Positions 9,187 through 19,918 of a DNA stretch of 31,703 nt are shown in pieces (position 1 is the first letter of the stretch; every line of letters starts with the position of its first letter). The notes under the pieces are model-generated. The model made no database searches, was not told where the DNA came from, and worked only from the letters and a program-made list of their open reading frames with translations. A program made the translations under genes and the position numbers. The DNA is from Gnetum montanum. Taxonomy: Eukaryota; Streptophyta; Gnetopsida; Gnetales; Gnetaceae. The stretch spans positions 187,717-219,419 of the forward strand of contig MNCI01014977.1 in the NCBI GenBank assembly GCA_015680685.1, in the 5' to 3' direction.

Positions 9187-11976
9187 TCATATAGTTCCTG
9201 GTGGCGGTGGCTCCTCCATAAGCACTTTCCCTTTATCTTGTGCTCCAGGTTTTGAGACTTGATAGCATTGAAGTATGGCCTAGAGTTTCTCCTCTTTAGT
9301 CTAGGGGTCTTGTGTCATCCATGCTAATGTTCCAATGTTTGATGGAGTTGGCACCTCCCACGGATAGGGTAGTTGCGGAAATATTTGATTGGCCTTGACA
9401 TACCAAGTCGTGAATACCCGTTGTTCCTCCTTGTAGGCTCTAGCTTTGTCTCTGTATTCCTGGAAATTCGCAAGCCATCAAGCCAAATCTATTGCAACAC
9501 CTTTTTGGCCTTGGTAGCTCGCCTTCACCACCTCAAGCTTAGAATTTGCAATCTCCAATTTTTGCAATACCTTCTTTCGTTCTACAAATTCTATTTCATA
9601 TTTGATATAGGTGGTAGCTACCTGTTGCTCAAGCTCTATTCTCGGGCACCCTACTGTTAACATGGCAAGGTTGGCATACTATAAGTTTGTCAACTCCATG
9701 TATTCTGTAAGATCTTGGATCTGTAGGTCTCGATTCTTAAGTTCCGCCTAGTGGGCAAATGCATATGTGTCCAATATGGCCCGCCAGTCAGTGTGTTGAG
9801 CACTGATAGCATTGTTGTGGGCCTTGGCCATATGGATCTCCTTCTCAAGGATCTATTTGTACATCCCCACCTAGTCTCAAAAGTGCTCCTTTATCTTTTC
9901 ATGTCGTTTAGCCTCATTTTTCCATGTGCTTATTTCAATATCTGTCTTTTGATGGATTGCGCATACCTCCTCCATTGAGAAGGTTCGGTTCTCCCTAGCT
10001 AAACAGCTCATGTCTTGGTTGACACGGATGAATTGTTCTCGCAGCTGATGGAAATTTTCTTCAAGAACATTCTTTTGCTTCTCCACAGTGATCAACCAAA
10101 GGTTGTTGGCAACAAGCTGCTTGTTTTCCTCCTGTAAGGATTTAAGTGCCTTGATATGCACATGAGTTTGCGCCTATGCTGCAGAGGAATCCCAAATAGC
10201 GTTCTCTTTTTCTTCTGCCACCTTCTTATTCTCCATTAGTAGTTTGGTTAGTTGCTCAGTTTTGAAATTGTCTAGTTGGTCTACAGGAACAAATTGCAAA
10301 GGGTCCTGCTGTGCTGCTTGTAGGGCCATGAGCTGCTTTTGTAATTTTTGCACCTCTACTTCAGCATGCTCGGCCCTCACTTCTGTTAAGACCAGCTTCC
10401 CCTTAGTGGAAATGAGATCTGATTGGATTGCTGTAACATCTTGAGGGATGTCAAATAGGGACGTCATTATTTGTCATGTTTGTATCAATTGATCAAGCAC
10501 ATCCTCATGTTCCGCAGGAGTCATTGAGGTTCTGGCCAAAGTTTGAGCATCCTGTGCTCCTGTGAGATCTATCGGTGGCACAACAGGTACATTGAATGAT
10601 TCTTTAATGTGGTCTATGACCACTTCTGCAGCTCCCATAGCATCTTGGTATTGCATGACTACCACAATGGCCCCTTCACTAGTTTCTAATTTCACTTGGA
10701 AAGATGCTGCATTTCCTAAGATCTATTGTGACCAAGTACTTTCCCCTCCTCCTATATGAATAGAAACTTCACCCCTTGCACAATCCAAAAAAATTGTGGG
10801 TTGTATGGCATCATCAATGATGTAGAAGAGATTTGCGTCATCACGACTTTCCCAACTAACTGTCTCAGCGATGGCCCTGAGTTGGCTCACCAACGGTCTG
10901 TAATCTTGCAGCAGCAGTGGTTGATCTTGGCCCATGCTAGGCCCTACTTCCTATTGTTGGCTAGGTCTCATACTTGGATGTTGGCTGGGTCCTACAAGTT
11001 GAGTTGCAGTTGGTCTAGCCGTCTATTCTTCTTCTTGTTCTAGTCCCAGGGTCTCACTAGTGACTTTCCTTACAGCTGGTGGCTTTAACAGTTTAGCATA
11101 TGAAGCATTTTATGCTTTTCAAAGGACATCATTAGTGTATCCCCTGATACCAGCACGTCAGTACAACTTCTTGATAAGACAAGGGAAGGGTAAGGCAAGC
11201 TTCCCTATCTTCTATTCCTCGAACTGCCTCAAGATCTCTGTTAAGTATAAATGAGGTAGGTTAGCATTAACCTTTCCCATTAACACTACACATCCTCTTG
11301 CCACATATGTTGAAATTTTTTTTAAGCCCTTCATGGGGAAGAGATGATATGTTCCAATTTTTAAATAGATCCTCTCTTCTGTCATAAACTCTGCAAATGT
11401 CTTGTCCCTGCCATATGCCCTTTCCAACCAAACTCATCACACATCGAGGTCTGAACGAGTAGACAACTGAGCAACCTTAGGCCCTATATTCAAAAAGTTT
11501 AACACTTTCAAAATGGCCTATGCAGAGAAATTGACTGTCACACCACAAATATTAACGGTGGTGCCTTGTTCTTTGTTGTGCCAGAACTGGTACGTCTCTC
11601 CTAGGTACCAGGCATCACTTTTAGAGAGGATAGGCCATAAGGAAGACCCCTTGAGGTGATCCCTAATAGCCTTAGAAGCAAATTCTGCAAAGGATTCAAA
11701 TTTTAATTCCACAATCATTACAGCGAATGTGGATCTTTCGTGGATAGCTTGAACATAATCTTGGGGCAATGTGAGATGTTTTCCCTGTTCAGGTGTTGTA
11801 GTAGCTCCTCCTTTCACCTGCCCAGACTGTTTAGTAGTAGGGTCTTCTTGGTGAATGCTGAATGATTGCTCCTCCTACTCTACATGTTGTCCAATAGGGA
11901 GTTGTTCTTCTCCTCTCCTGGGTCATTTACTTCCACCTTGAGCAAGACCTTTTCGTTGTTCTCGTTTCGTGGCCAT
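9187..11976 (-). pseudogene. ORF2 of element 1: env-like/putative plant transposon protein with coiled-coil tail
   Basis: One minus-strand frame stays open in sense for 929 codons, from ATG 11976 (MATKREQRKGLAQGG) to TGA 9187-9189 (after MEEPPPPGTI). It is broken by about 22 stops (13 TAG, 8 TGA, 1 TAA) and, remarkably, by no frameshift. The N-terminal third (codons about 55-300) includes VQAIHERSTFAVMIVELKFE, YHLFPMKGLKKISTYVARG and LPHLYLTEILRQFEE, then LPFPCLIKKLY, a stop, and RAGI. This pattern is typical of the plant-transposon domain in Athila env-like ORFs (Pfam family Transposase_32). Codons about 500-840 are rich in Glu, Lys, Gln and Leu in heptad-like order (ENKKVAEEKENA, LQEENKQLVAN, FVERKKVLQKLEIANSKLE), predicting long coiled coils. 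The function of these proteins is unknown. It starts right after an acceptor-like GATTACAG. Confidence 0.78.
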
Positions 11977-12433
11977 CTGTAATCACATGGGGTCAAGTGT
12001 TAATAAGGTTGTTTCCGAAGTTAAGTTATACCTTACTACTTGCCTTAACTAAATTAATTTATTTTATCTCCATGTGATGTTTCCCGAATGATTGTAATAG
12101 TGAGTCCTGTTACTTAGGTGGTTTTTCAATTTAGGTTTCCCGGTATACCTAGGGATAAAGTTATTTTTGACATAATTTATTCTTAATGTTATAGCTAATT
12201 ACCCTTGATAAATTCCAAAAAGGTTATATGATATTTGACGTGTACCCCTCCTCCATGACTAAGCTAAACACCTTGGGTTCAAGTAGGTTAAAAAAACAAA
12301 AATAGGAGTACTAGCGAGTGAGTTATGGATAGAAAAGTAAGGGTCTCACAATTGCAAGTCATAGAGAAAAAATTTGAAACGTTTCCCTGCATGAATTGTG
12401 AAAAATAATGCTAAGTGTTGCGGGGGGCTACAC

Positions 12434-12520
12434 TATTTATAGGCAGATGGGAAGTGATATCGCATACAATACATCACGTACGTGATATCACGTCGGCTGC
12501 GATATCACGTACATGATATC
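12434..12520 (-). promoter_or_regulatory. Internal LTR-type promoter upstream of ORF2
   Basis: On the minus strand, four GATATC sites (plus-strand starts 12456, 12484, 12501 and 12515) lie upstream of CCTATAAATAGTG (TATA box 12434-12441). A fifth degenerate site is near 12470. The sites sit in ACGTGATATCACGT-like palindromes, and the distances are 28, 17 and 14 bp. This is the U3 layout of the element-2 and element-3 LTRs, but here it lies about 460 bp upstream of the ORF2 start rather than in an LTR. Confidence 0.65.
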
Positions 12521-12840
12521 ATGACCCTAGTGACATTAGGCACAAGAAAAATACCGAATTTTTTGAAGATTTCTTGAAATCAACATTGTAAACTTAGGAC
12601 ATTGCGCTATTGTTAAGGGGTTCTAAGGTAATTAGATGGTTTTGAAGGCATGAATAATTATGATGGTGTGGAATTTATCAATAAGGACCTCGGATGGTAG
12701 AGAAAAAGGCTATGTGATGGTTCATGGGAACCTTGAATCGGAGGGATAGTAATAAGGGAAAGAAAATTGTTGGCAATATACTAAGGGTAATAAACAGTGT
12801 GTGTGAAATATGTCTGAGTGAAAATTACAAAAGATTACAC

Positions 12841-12859
12841 AAGTGGGTCCTCCCCAAAG
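12841..12859 (-). other. Conserved spacer box of elements 1 and 2
   Basis: The minus strand contains CTTTGGGGAGGACCCACT, identical over 18 bases to 28014-28031 of element 2. GGGCATT..GG precedes it at similar spacing in both. Its role is unknown. Confidence 0.55.
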
Positions 12860-13293
12860 CAGGTTCAACCTATAATGCCCTTGTGTAACCACACTTAAAA
12901 GTGTTCGTGGGCACTAGAAGGGTTAAATGTAATCCACATTGATTCCACAAAACACACACATGTAAATATCACTGAAATGAGGTAAGAATTCTACATTACA
13001 CACAACACGAGCTACAATTACATGAACAGTGAGATGAGATGAACTATAGAAGGGATTGTAGAGGTTGGAACATGAGGTAACAAACCCAGGGCACAATGAA
13101 TCCTACATGTAAAGCATGATTAAGGTGTCATTAACCCATTGTTCCAAGATCAGGACCAAGTCTATTCCTCTAATCAGTGATATCGCATTATTTCATCCCA
13201 TGATGAGCAACTATGAGAGTACCAGAACAACAAGGCGTGCTATCACTTGGCATTTTGTTCAAGGGAGGAGTGATTTTTGTTTTGTGTCACTTC

Positions 13294-13325
13294 CTTTATT
13301 TTTTTTTTCTTCTTTTTTTTTTTTG
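13294..13325 (-). other. Internal A-rich purine tract of element 1
   Basis: The plus strand is almost all T and C, so the element strand reads as an A/G run of about 32 bases broken by a single T. Element 2 has a similar A/G run at 27474-27501, also in its post-gag spacer. It could be a secondary plus-strand primer or simple slippage. Confidence 0.4.
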
Positions 13326-13895
13326 GAATGCTGAATCTAGAGAAGCCACCAACCTGTAGGCATGGATGCATGTCTTTCCAATGGGACCCCTTAGAATAGA
13401 ATTAGATTTTTGAGTGCCCTTTTGATTACTCATACTCCCATTTTTTGTTAGATTTACAAGGATCTTAGTACAACCACATTGCATGATAACTCCCACAGAC
13501 ATCACCAAAGAGAATCTGCAAGTCCCCTTGATGTCACATCCTAATCATTCCCTCTTGGTCCATCCTTCTTCATTCTGGGTACAATGAACACAAAAATAAT
13601 TTTAAGTTTTAAAAATTTCAAGAATATCACTATACCCTCAAACAAAACCTATTATTTGTAGAATGGATGAGTGGGTGTGATGGGCTCATTGTCCAATAAT
13701 TGATCACTCGAGACTTGATAACATAGAACACATCTCAACCAACAATCCACATGAGTGTTTTATTCGTAGATAAGATTACTTATAAAAATTTAAAAAGACA
13801 AAAAGATAAAACAAGAAATTGAAAAATGAAAGACTGGAAAACAAAAAGTTGTAAAATCAAAGAAAATGAAAAGTAGTTATTAATCCTACTTGTTA

Positions 13896-15881
13896 TTAGA
13901 ATGGGGGGTATCCCCCATAACTAAACATTTGAGGATGGAAAAGATTAATAAATTAAAGATGAGGATCCTTGCATGTTGGAAATATTGGGACTTGGTCATA
14001 CTTACCCCATTAGGGTTCACACACCTGATTATAGTAAGCATAGTGGGGCAATTTATAAGATGTAGTTTCCGGATAACAAGTTCACCCACTATGATAGTTG
14101 GGACTGTTAGATGGTATGCAAGGATCAGGATGTCGCCCTCCATGGCTATATTCATTGGGCCATATGGTTGTTGGAGTGTTAATTGGTGGCCTTGATGAAG
14201 TAACACGAGGCGTTGGGTTCAAAGAGAAGGATGTACCATAATGTTGGACTTGTGTTGAGTTGGAGGATTTAGTGGCCTTGAAATTGTGTTGTCCCTTCCT
14301 AGGGTTATTTCTAAAGAAGGGACGCCTTCGATGTTGCTGAGGTCTCTCACTGCTATTGGCAATTGTAGCACAAGTAACGTTCAGGGGTTGTTGCTATGGT
14401 GCAAACACCTTAGGAACAGTTGGTGGCGATGTAGAAGGAGGGAAAGGATGAGAATGTTGAAATTTAGGAGAAGTGTAAGGTGCACAAGGCGGTAGTTGTG
14501 TTGAGGACATGGGCCAATAGTATTGAGGAGAATGATAATGTGGTGAGATAGAGTATGTTAGCCCAGTTGGAGAAATAGGGTATTGGACTAGACAAGCATT
14601 TGGATTCGGATGACATGAAGGGTGTCTCCAGTTTAGGGGTGGCTTCCTCCACGACTGGGATTGTTGCCATTGTGATTGAACACAGTATCTCTATACGAAA
14701 TCTGGGTGTAACGTGGTTCCCCAATGCTCATATAAATGTAACAAGATTAGGCATTGTCCCTTAGGGTGATCATACAAGCAAATGTTGCATTCATTTTTAT
14801 GATTGGCAGTTTAGCTCTTATTTTCCTTATCCCTTCTTTCTGATTGTCTACTGATACTTTGTCCTGCTTCTCGGGTTGTCAAAACTCTATCTCCAATGAT
14901 ATCAATACATTCTCCACACTTTTTATGTGTCCATTCTAACATCTTATTGATCTTTGCCTCAACTTCCTCTAACGATTGTTGTACTGGCAAAGATGGTTCT
15001 TCCTCCTTGAGATTGGTTGATTTCTCCTTTTTGTGATTATGGACCTTTGTTAAGTTGAGATTCTGGTCTCGTTGATGTTTTTCAACACTCTCCCATCTAG
15101 CCATTTCTCCTTCTTCTTTTGCTACCCTCTTAATAAGCTCTTGGACTTGATGGGTTCGTAGTTCATATAGTTGACCTTGGGCATACATTCCTAAGGTCTC
15201 TCTTGTTTCATCATAAAGCCCATCAATGATATGGTACATTACCCTTTCCTTGAAGAACTCATGGCCTAGACAGTTTTTTAATAGTGCATAATATCTTTCT
15301 AAGGCCATGTCCAAGGATTCATGTTGTGCTTGTTTCCACTCTTGGATTTTTTTCCTTGAGGTTGACACTCTTGCATAGGTTTGATATCTTTCGTTAAAGA
15401 GTTCTACCATTGCTAGCCAATGTCGTATTGAATTTTTTTTTAACGATCTATACCATACTTTTGCTTGGCCAACAAGTGTCATAGGGAAGAGCTTGAGTTT
15501 TTTCCAACCGTTATCAATGTTGTTCCACGCGCAGGCATCGTAGAAGGCTTGTAAATGTTAATGCGGATCTAAGTCATAGCCTCCTGAGAAATTAGGGAAG
15601 TTGTTTAAATCGAGCCTAGGTAGACGACTCTCTTTACGATGCCTACGGGAGATTCGAACAGCCTCTTTTATTTGCGTTAGGCTTGTAGTGGCCAGTGGGG
15701 GTTCATCATCATCAGGTAAGTTATTCTTTTGTGTGTTGGGACGATGTTGCCTTTTTCTATGTTTATAAGAAACCCCCACCTCAGGTGGCATACTCCAATC
15801 TTCATTGTCATATAGTTGGTTGGTTCTCCAATGAACTTCCTCACTAGGTGTGGCATTATTATAGTCTTGTAGGAGAGGCAT
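13896..15881 (-). pseudogene. gag of element 1
   Basis: This minus-strand frame of 662 codons has about seven stops and no shift. It starts at ATG 15881 (MPLLQDYNNATPSEEVHW), although an in-frame ATG at 15947 is also possible. Segments in order are LPRLDLNNFPNFSGGYDLDP (about codons 85-108), then AKVWYRSLKKNSIRHW and MVELFNERYQTYARVS of the Retrotrans_gag core. YHIIDGLYDETRETLGMYAQG and a charged helix RVAKEEGEMARWESVEKH follow. A zinc-knuckle-like CNICLYDHPKGQC lies at 14751-14789, and then comes a long Pro/Ser/Gln-rich tail. Gag forms the particle and binds element RNA. Unlike element 2, no protease motif follows. The gag of element 2 has the same order, with CEIYQYDHPKGCC at the knuckle position. 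Confidence 0.85.
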
Positions 15882-16001
15882 GGTTGTGAAATTGTGTGTG
15901 AATTTATGTGACTTTTTATAATTATTTCTTTCTAAAATATATATCATTAATTCCTATACAGTGACCTTGTATGATATAACTAATCTAGATAACTAGCACC
16001 G

Positions 16002-16019
16002 TCCCTGGCAATGGCACCA
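16002..16019 (-). other. Primer-binding site of element 1 (tRNA-Asp type)
   Basis: The minus strand reads TGGTGCCATTGCCAGGGA, one base from the 5' LTR. It differs from the intact TGGCGCCGTTGCCGGGGA of element 2 at three places, each a CpG turned into TG or CA. Confidence 0.85.
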
Positions 16020-16020
16020 A

Positions 16021-16889
16021 TGATGAGTGGCGAGGTACCCCCTACATTCAACCATACAAATACGAGCATTACACGCGTGATCCAGGCAAACTCCGTAGAC
16101 AGACTAGTTGTGGCATCTAGACAGTTAGCCTTNAAGCATTACACGCGTGATCCAGTCAAACTCCGTAGACAGACTAGTTGTGGCATCTAGAAAGTTAGCC
16201 TTAGGTCGCAATTCGTTGTCTTCCCATCTGGACTAGTGTTAACTTTGTCACGTATGGTTTAGTCTAGAATGAGGTGTATGATGTGTTCTATGCTAATGAT
16301 ACTCCTAAAGGCAATGGAAGATAATATTAACTAAGCTAAGCTAAGACAGAAGGGTGAGAGAGAATCTAAGCTAGCCTAAGTGTGATGAGCATCTGTTCCT
16401 CAATCATCCATACACATCTTGGACTTCGTGCACGACTACCACTGGGATTACCAAGCACAAATCCTACGTACACTACTGGGTTACCAAGTAGTCATACGTA
16501 AATGCTTGTAATCAAGTCGTACTCATCCCATGTTTAATAGGTTTTTAAGGTAAGAAGAGATTAACTAAAAAGTAGTAAATAACAATTAATTAAATGATTA
16601 AGCTAAGTGAATGCTATAATGATGAAGTAATCTCGATCTTTATTGCTAGTCATGTGCATGTCCAAGTACGTCACACTCGAATAAGGATGTCGTACAATTA
16701 CAATCACCACACTGCAGGCATACTCTGGGAGGAAAAGGGTGGTTGAGAATAAAAGCAAAAACTAAAATCACACTTAACTCTAAAACTAACTTATGCCTAT
16801 CGGAACTGGCTACCTCTTATTTATAGATGAGGAGACAGGCTACGATATTGCGTACGTGCTATCGCGGTTGCCTAAATGACAACTCATCA
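16021..16889 (-). repeat. 5' LTR of element 1
   Basis: The block is 869 bp as written. Removing the doubled segment around the N at 16133 leaves about 799 bp, matching the 797-bp partner. The ends are TGATGAGT and ACTCATCA. In minus orientation the promoter is TATAAATA (16818-16825) with two degenerate GATATC sites (GATATT 16844, GCTATC 16858; 14 bp apart). Confidence 0.95.
16064..16202. other. Doubled LTR segment around a single N (probable assembly join)
   Basis: About 69 bases (16064-16132) recur at 16134-16202 with three mismatches, separated by one N at 16133. The other LTR of the element has only one copy. Overlapping contig ends joined without merging would give exactly this. Confidence 0.8.
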
Positions 16890-16894
16890 GTTTA
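16890..16894 (+). repeat. Target-site duplication GTTTA (right copy) of element 1
   Basis: Exact repeat of 8221-8225 directly after the CATCA terminus. Confidence 0.92.
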
Positions 16895-17290
16895 CATAAA
16901 TTTTTTCTTCCAATTATCCATACAAAAATGTAGACTTTGTGGCAATTAAGTATAAATTCTAGTATTTTTTTTACTACTATTGTAATCATCACTTTAAAAA
17001 TTTTCATCTTGGTGATTAGTACAAATGTCTCCTTAGAGTCAATTTCTTTTTATTAAAGGAAACATTGTGTGACATGTTTGACCTTACACTTATGTAGACT
17101 TCTATCTTCCTTTAACTTTATAGTGATTACCCACTTGTTTCTCATATTATTCTTATTAGCTAGTTTCAATACTAAATCCCACATCTTCCTTTTAATCATC
17201 ATATCAAATTTAGCCTACATGACATCTTTTTAATGTGGTTTCATTAGTGCCTCCTTCACATTCTTTGGATCTTCCTTATCTAGGATGTTT
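16895..17290 (-). pseudogene. Copia reverse transcriptase N-terminal half remnant
   Basis: Read right to left, it has DKEDPKNVKEALMKPH, MIKRKMWDLVLK and NMRNKWVITIKLK. A shifted stretch follows with KEIDSKETFVLITKMKIFKV and ILEFILNCHKVYIFVW. The order matches the family's EPKSYEEAM..W..A...E...L..N.TWELV, KWVFK, ID..ETFAPV..M.TIR and L.QMDV.TAFL. It stops precisely at the GTTTA target copy of element 1 and resumes at 8225, which places the insertion between the QMDV-TAFL and QPEGF blocks. Confidence 0.82.
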
Positions 17291-18900
17291 GTGTAAAGAA
17301 AAATTTCTTCATTTTATTGTTTTCACTGATTTTTCATATCACTAGCTAATTTAATTCTCTTGGCAGCATCTCTCCTACACTTTTAATGGTTTTGTGTAAT
17401 CGTTTTGGTCTTCTTGTTTGATTATCCTAGGATTTATTTTTTTGATAAACTTCTTAAGTATCTTAATCCTTTTGTACCTCATCATGATCTCTCCTTGAAA
17501 TATAAGTTCCAATGTAATGGTCTACTTCCATAACTTCTTCTTTCACATACATTTCTTCATAAACATGTTCTTCTTCTTCTTTCCATGAAACATGTCTCCA
17601 TGTCATTCCACTAAATTGACTATTTTTATCATAAATTACATCTCTTGATATTACAAGACATTAGATATCATCATCCAAATTTTTATAATATTTTCTCTAT
17701 TTAGCATAATCTACAAAGGTCCCTTCCCTTACTGTTACATCACTCTTTCTTTGGCTATATACATGGTAGTACACTTTATCTACAATCACTCTTAAGTATT
17801 TAATTTTTAGTTTCTTTCTACTTTATACTTCATTTAAACATTTGAAGTTTAATGAAATGGTTGAACTTTTGTTCAAAATATAAATTATTGTTCATACAAC
17901 TTCTTTCAAAAAACATTTTTCATATTTACTTATGATAGCATATACCTAGCCATCTCAACTATACTTTGGTGCTTTCATTTTTCTACTTCATTTAGCTAAG
18001 GTGAGTATGATGTTATTAACTCGTAAATAATTCCCTTATTTTGAAGTAATGTATCAAGTTTTTGTGATGTGCATTCTATCCAAATATCTTACTGAAGCTT
18101 CTTAATTTTCTATCTACACTGTCTCCTCACTAACTTAATGTGAGCATTGAAGGCTTTATTTTTTTATTAGAAGAAACATTTACATTTTCCATGAGTGATA
18201 TTGTGTGAAGGTCATACAATATCTATTTCCATATTTGGTTTTCTTATCTCCATGAATTCCAATATCTGAGTGGACTAGGTCTAATATAGACTTTATACTT
18301 TTTGATTTTTGTGAAAATGGGATTCTCATGTAATTTCCTAATGCACACAATCTACATAGTTGGATTGCCTTTAGGTCTAGGTTTGGTAATTATTTTACCA
18401 TTTTTAGCAATTTATCCATATATGTTGTACTTAGGTGTTCAAATCTCACATGTCATAACTTATTTTGGGATTGGTTATGTGTAATAAAGTACATTAATTT
18501 TGTTAGTGAGTTGAGGATGAACATTCCATTATTTTTTTGTATCAATAATCACTTTTTTCTTTCTCTAGTCTATAATTTCTCACTCAACTTAATTATTATT
18601 TTCTCTTTTAAATATCACAAATTTTCTTGATCTCACTGGTACAACAATAGATTACAAATTATGTCATTTTACTTCTATAAGATAGTAGACATCTTTAATT
18701 TTTATAGGTATTTTCTTGATTTCTACTTTAACCTTTCCAACTTCTTTATAATTGCACAATTCTTCAATTACTGTAATGGATCCTCTAGTCATAGGTAGGT
18801 TCATTGATTTCAACATTCTTTATTTCCAGTCATATGTATTTTATATCCAAAATCAATCACTCATTCTATGTGAGTTCTCTTTTTCATAGAATTATTAAAG
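17291..18900 (-). pseudogene. Copia integrase region remnant
   Basis: Only pieces can be read. On the minus strand near 18430-18240 there is KGNPTM, then IVCIRKLHENPIFTKIKKYK and ILEFMEIRKPN in neighbouring frames. This resembles the GAG-pre-integrase/integrase junction (family pattern LP......C..C..GK..R.PF, then LELVHSDVWGP). The rest is too decayed to align by eye, but its position between gag and reverse transcriptase is where integrase should be. Open stretches on the plus strand here look like chance. Confidence 0.55.
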
Positions 18901-19079
18901 AATGATGACCTATCATCTATAGTTGAAATCTAATTATTGATGATTCAATTTATCTGATTTGATCTTGAGTCCTTTTTTGGGGTCTTCTTCCCTTATTTCC
19001 CATTCTTATCTACATCATCTTTTCTTGGTCTTAGGTAGCCTTTATATTTTTCAAGTTGAACGAATAGTTTCTATACTTA

Positions 19080-19906
19080 TGTTTCTTCCTATCACAAATG
19101 AAACATGCATTATTACTATTTGTTTTCTTTATCTTTTAGAAATTTTTCCACTTTCCATACATAAAATTTCTTATTTTATCTTGAGTACTTATAACCTTTT
19201 GGACTACTTTTTCTTCTTGTTTCATTTTATTCTCTTACAATTCTATTTTGGAAATGAGTGTTGTATAATTCAACATTAAATCTATAACCTTTAGTTCTTT
19301 TATCACCATCATGTATTCTTTTGGCAAATCATCCAATAGGATTTTATTGATGTCCAATTCATCTAGGCATATTTCTTCATTCTCTTGTTTTGATCTTAAA
19401 TCATTAATCTTAGTAGTCAAGTCAATGATTGATTGATTAGGCTTCATCAAGAGATTTCTTAACTTGTTCATCATGTACTTCTTTCTAAATTCATCAATTG
19501 ATCCATACATCTTTTCCAAGATTTCCCAAATTTTATGTAATTTCTTTACTCCTTGAACCTATCTTTGAATTTCAAAGGTGATATTTATTTTGATGAGTAA
19601 GGTTGCCAACTAATCCATATTTTCATCCTCATCTGTTGAAGCCTTCTTTGGATATTCTACTATGTCCTAAAGTTCGTTGGCACCTAGTAATAATTCCATC
19701 ACTTCACCTCACATACGATCATTGAATTTTATTAAGTGAATGTCTTTTCAAAATGGTTACCTTTCTAGTCAATTTTTTTCTTCTTTGCTTTTCTATAAAG
19801 ATGAACCTTTGTAATTCTTTGTTCTTCACTTATAGCTCTTTTTCTTGATTTTTCTTCTTCTTGAACATTTCCTTATCATCTTAACTTATCTCATCTTTAT
19901 GTTTAA
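19080..19906 (-). pseudogene. Copia gag remnant
   Basis: The best open part (19519-19235) reads MYGSIDEFRKKYMMNKLRNL, IDLTTKINDLRSKQENE, LDELDINKILLDDLPKEYMM and LISKIEL. This fits the UBN2-type gag of Ty1/copia (pattern L...LYS.KM....I..H...F..L...L...G..I.DED....LL.SLP..Y). Downstream, near 19118-19075, ACFICDRKKHKYRNY keeps the C-X2-C-X4-H-X4 spacing of a zinc knuckle with the last Cys changed to Tyr. It follows the PBS directly, as expected. Confidence 0.75.
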
Positions 19907-19918
19907 GCTCTAATACCA
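19907..19918 (-). other. Primer-binding site of the copia element (tRNA-iMet type)
   Basis: The minus strand reads TGGTATTAGAGC against the usual TGGTATCAGAGC, complementary to plant initiator tRNA-Met. One C-to-T change has occurred. It abuts the LTR end TTTAACA. Confidence 0.85.

Larger units (their letters stand above)
11977..13895 (-). other. Spacer between gag and ORF2 of element 1
   Basis: No coding sequence is recognised. Read on the minus strand it holds an A-rich purine tract (13294-13325), the conserved box CTTTGGGGAGGACCCACT (12842-12859), the promoter-like array (12434-12520), and a leader of about 450 bases ending CATGTGATTACAG just before the ORF2 ATG. The acceptor-like end suggests that ORF2 might be expressed from a spliced or separately started RNA. 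Confidence 0.55.
8226..16889 (-). mobile_element. Element 1: nested non-autonomous Athila/Tat-like retrotransposon
   Basis: This 8,664-bp element is bounded by two LTRs of about 800 bp (8226-9022 and 16021-16889), both starting TGATGAGTGGCGAGGTACCC and ending CAACTCATCA, with a perfect GTTTA target duplication. PBS and PPT positions show it runs on the minus strand. In order it carries the 5' LTR, a tRNA-Asp-type PBS, gag, a spacer of about 1.9 kb with a promoter-like block, a 929-codon env-like ORF2, a PPT and the 3' LTR. Protease, reverse transcriptase and integrase are absent, so it would need enzymes from a relative. It lies inside the reverse transcriptase of the copia element. Confidence 0.93.

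Noticed and set aside
10244-11254. Several plus-strand frames of 60-95 codons
   Set aside because: All are antisense to ORF2 of element 1, whose single continuous frame explains the region.
18302-19279. Plus-strand hydrophobic frames resembling membrane proteins
   Set aside because: They are T-rich antisense readings of the copia gag/integrase region. Hydrophobicity comes from base composition.
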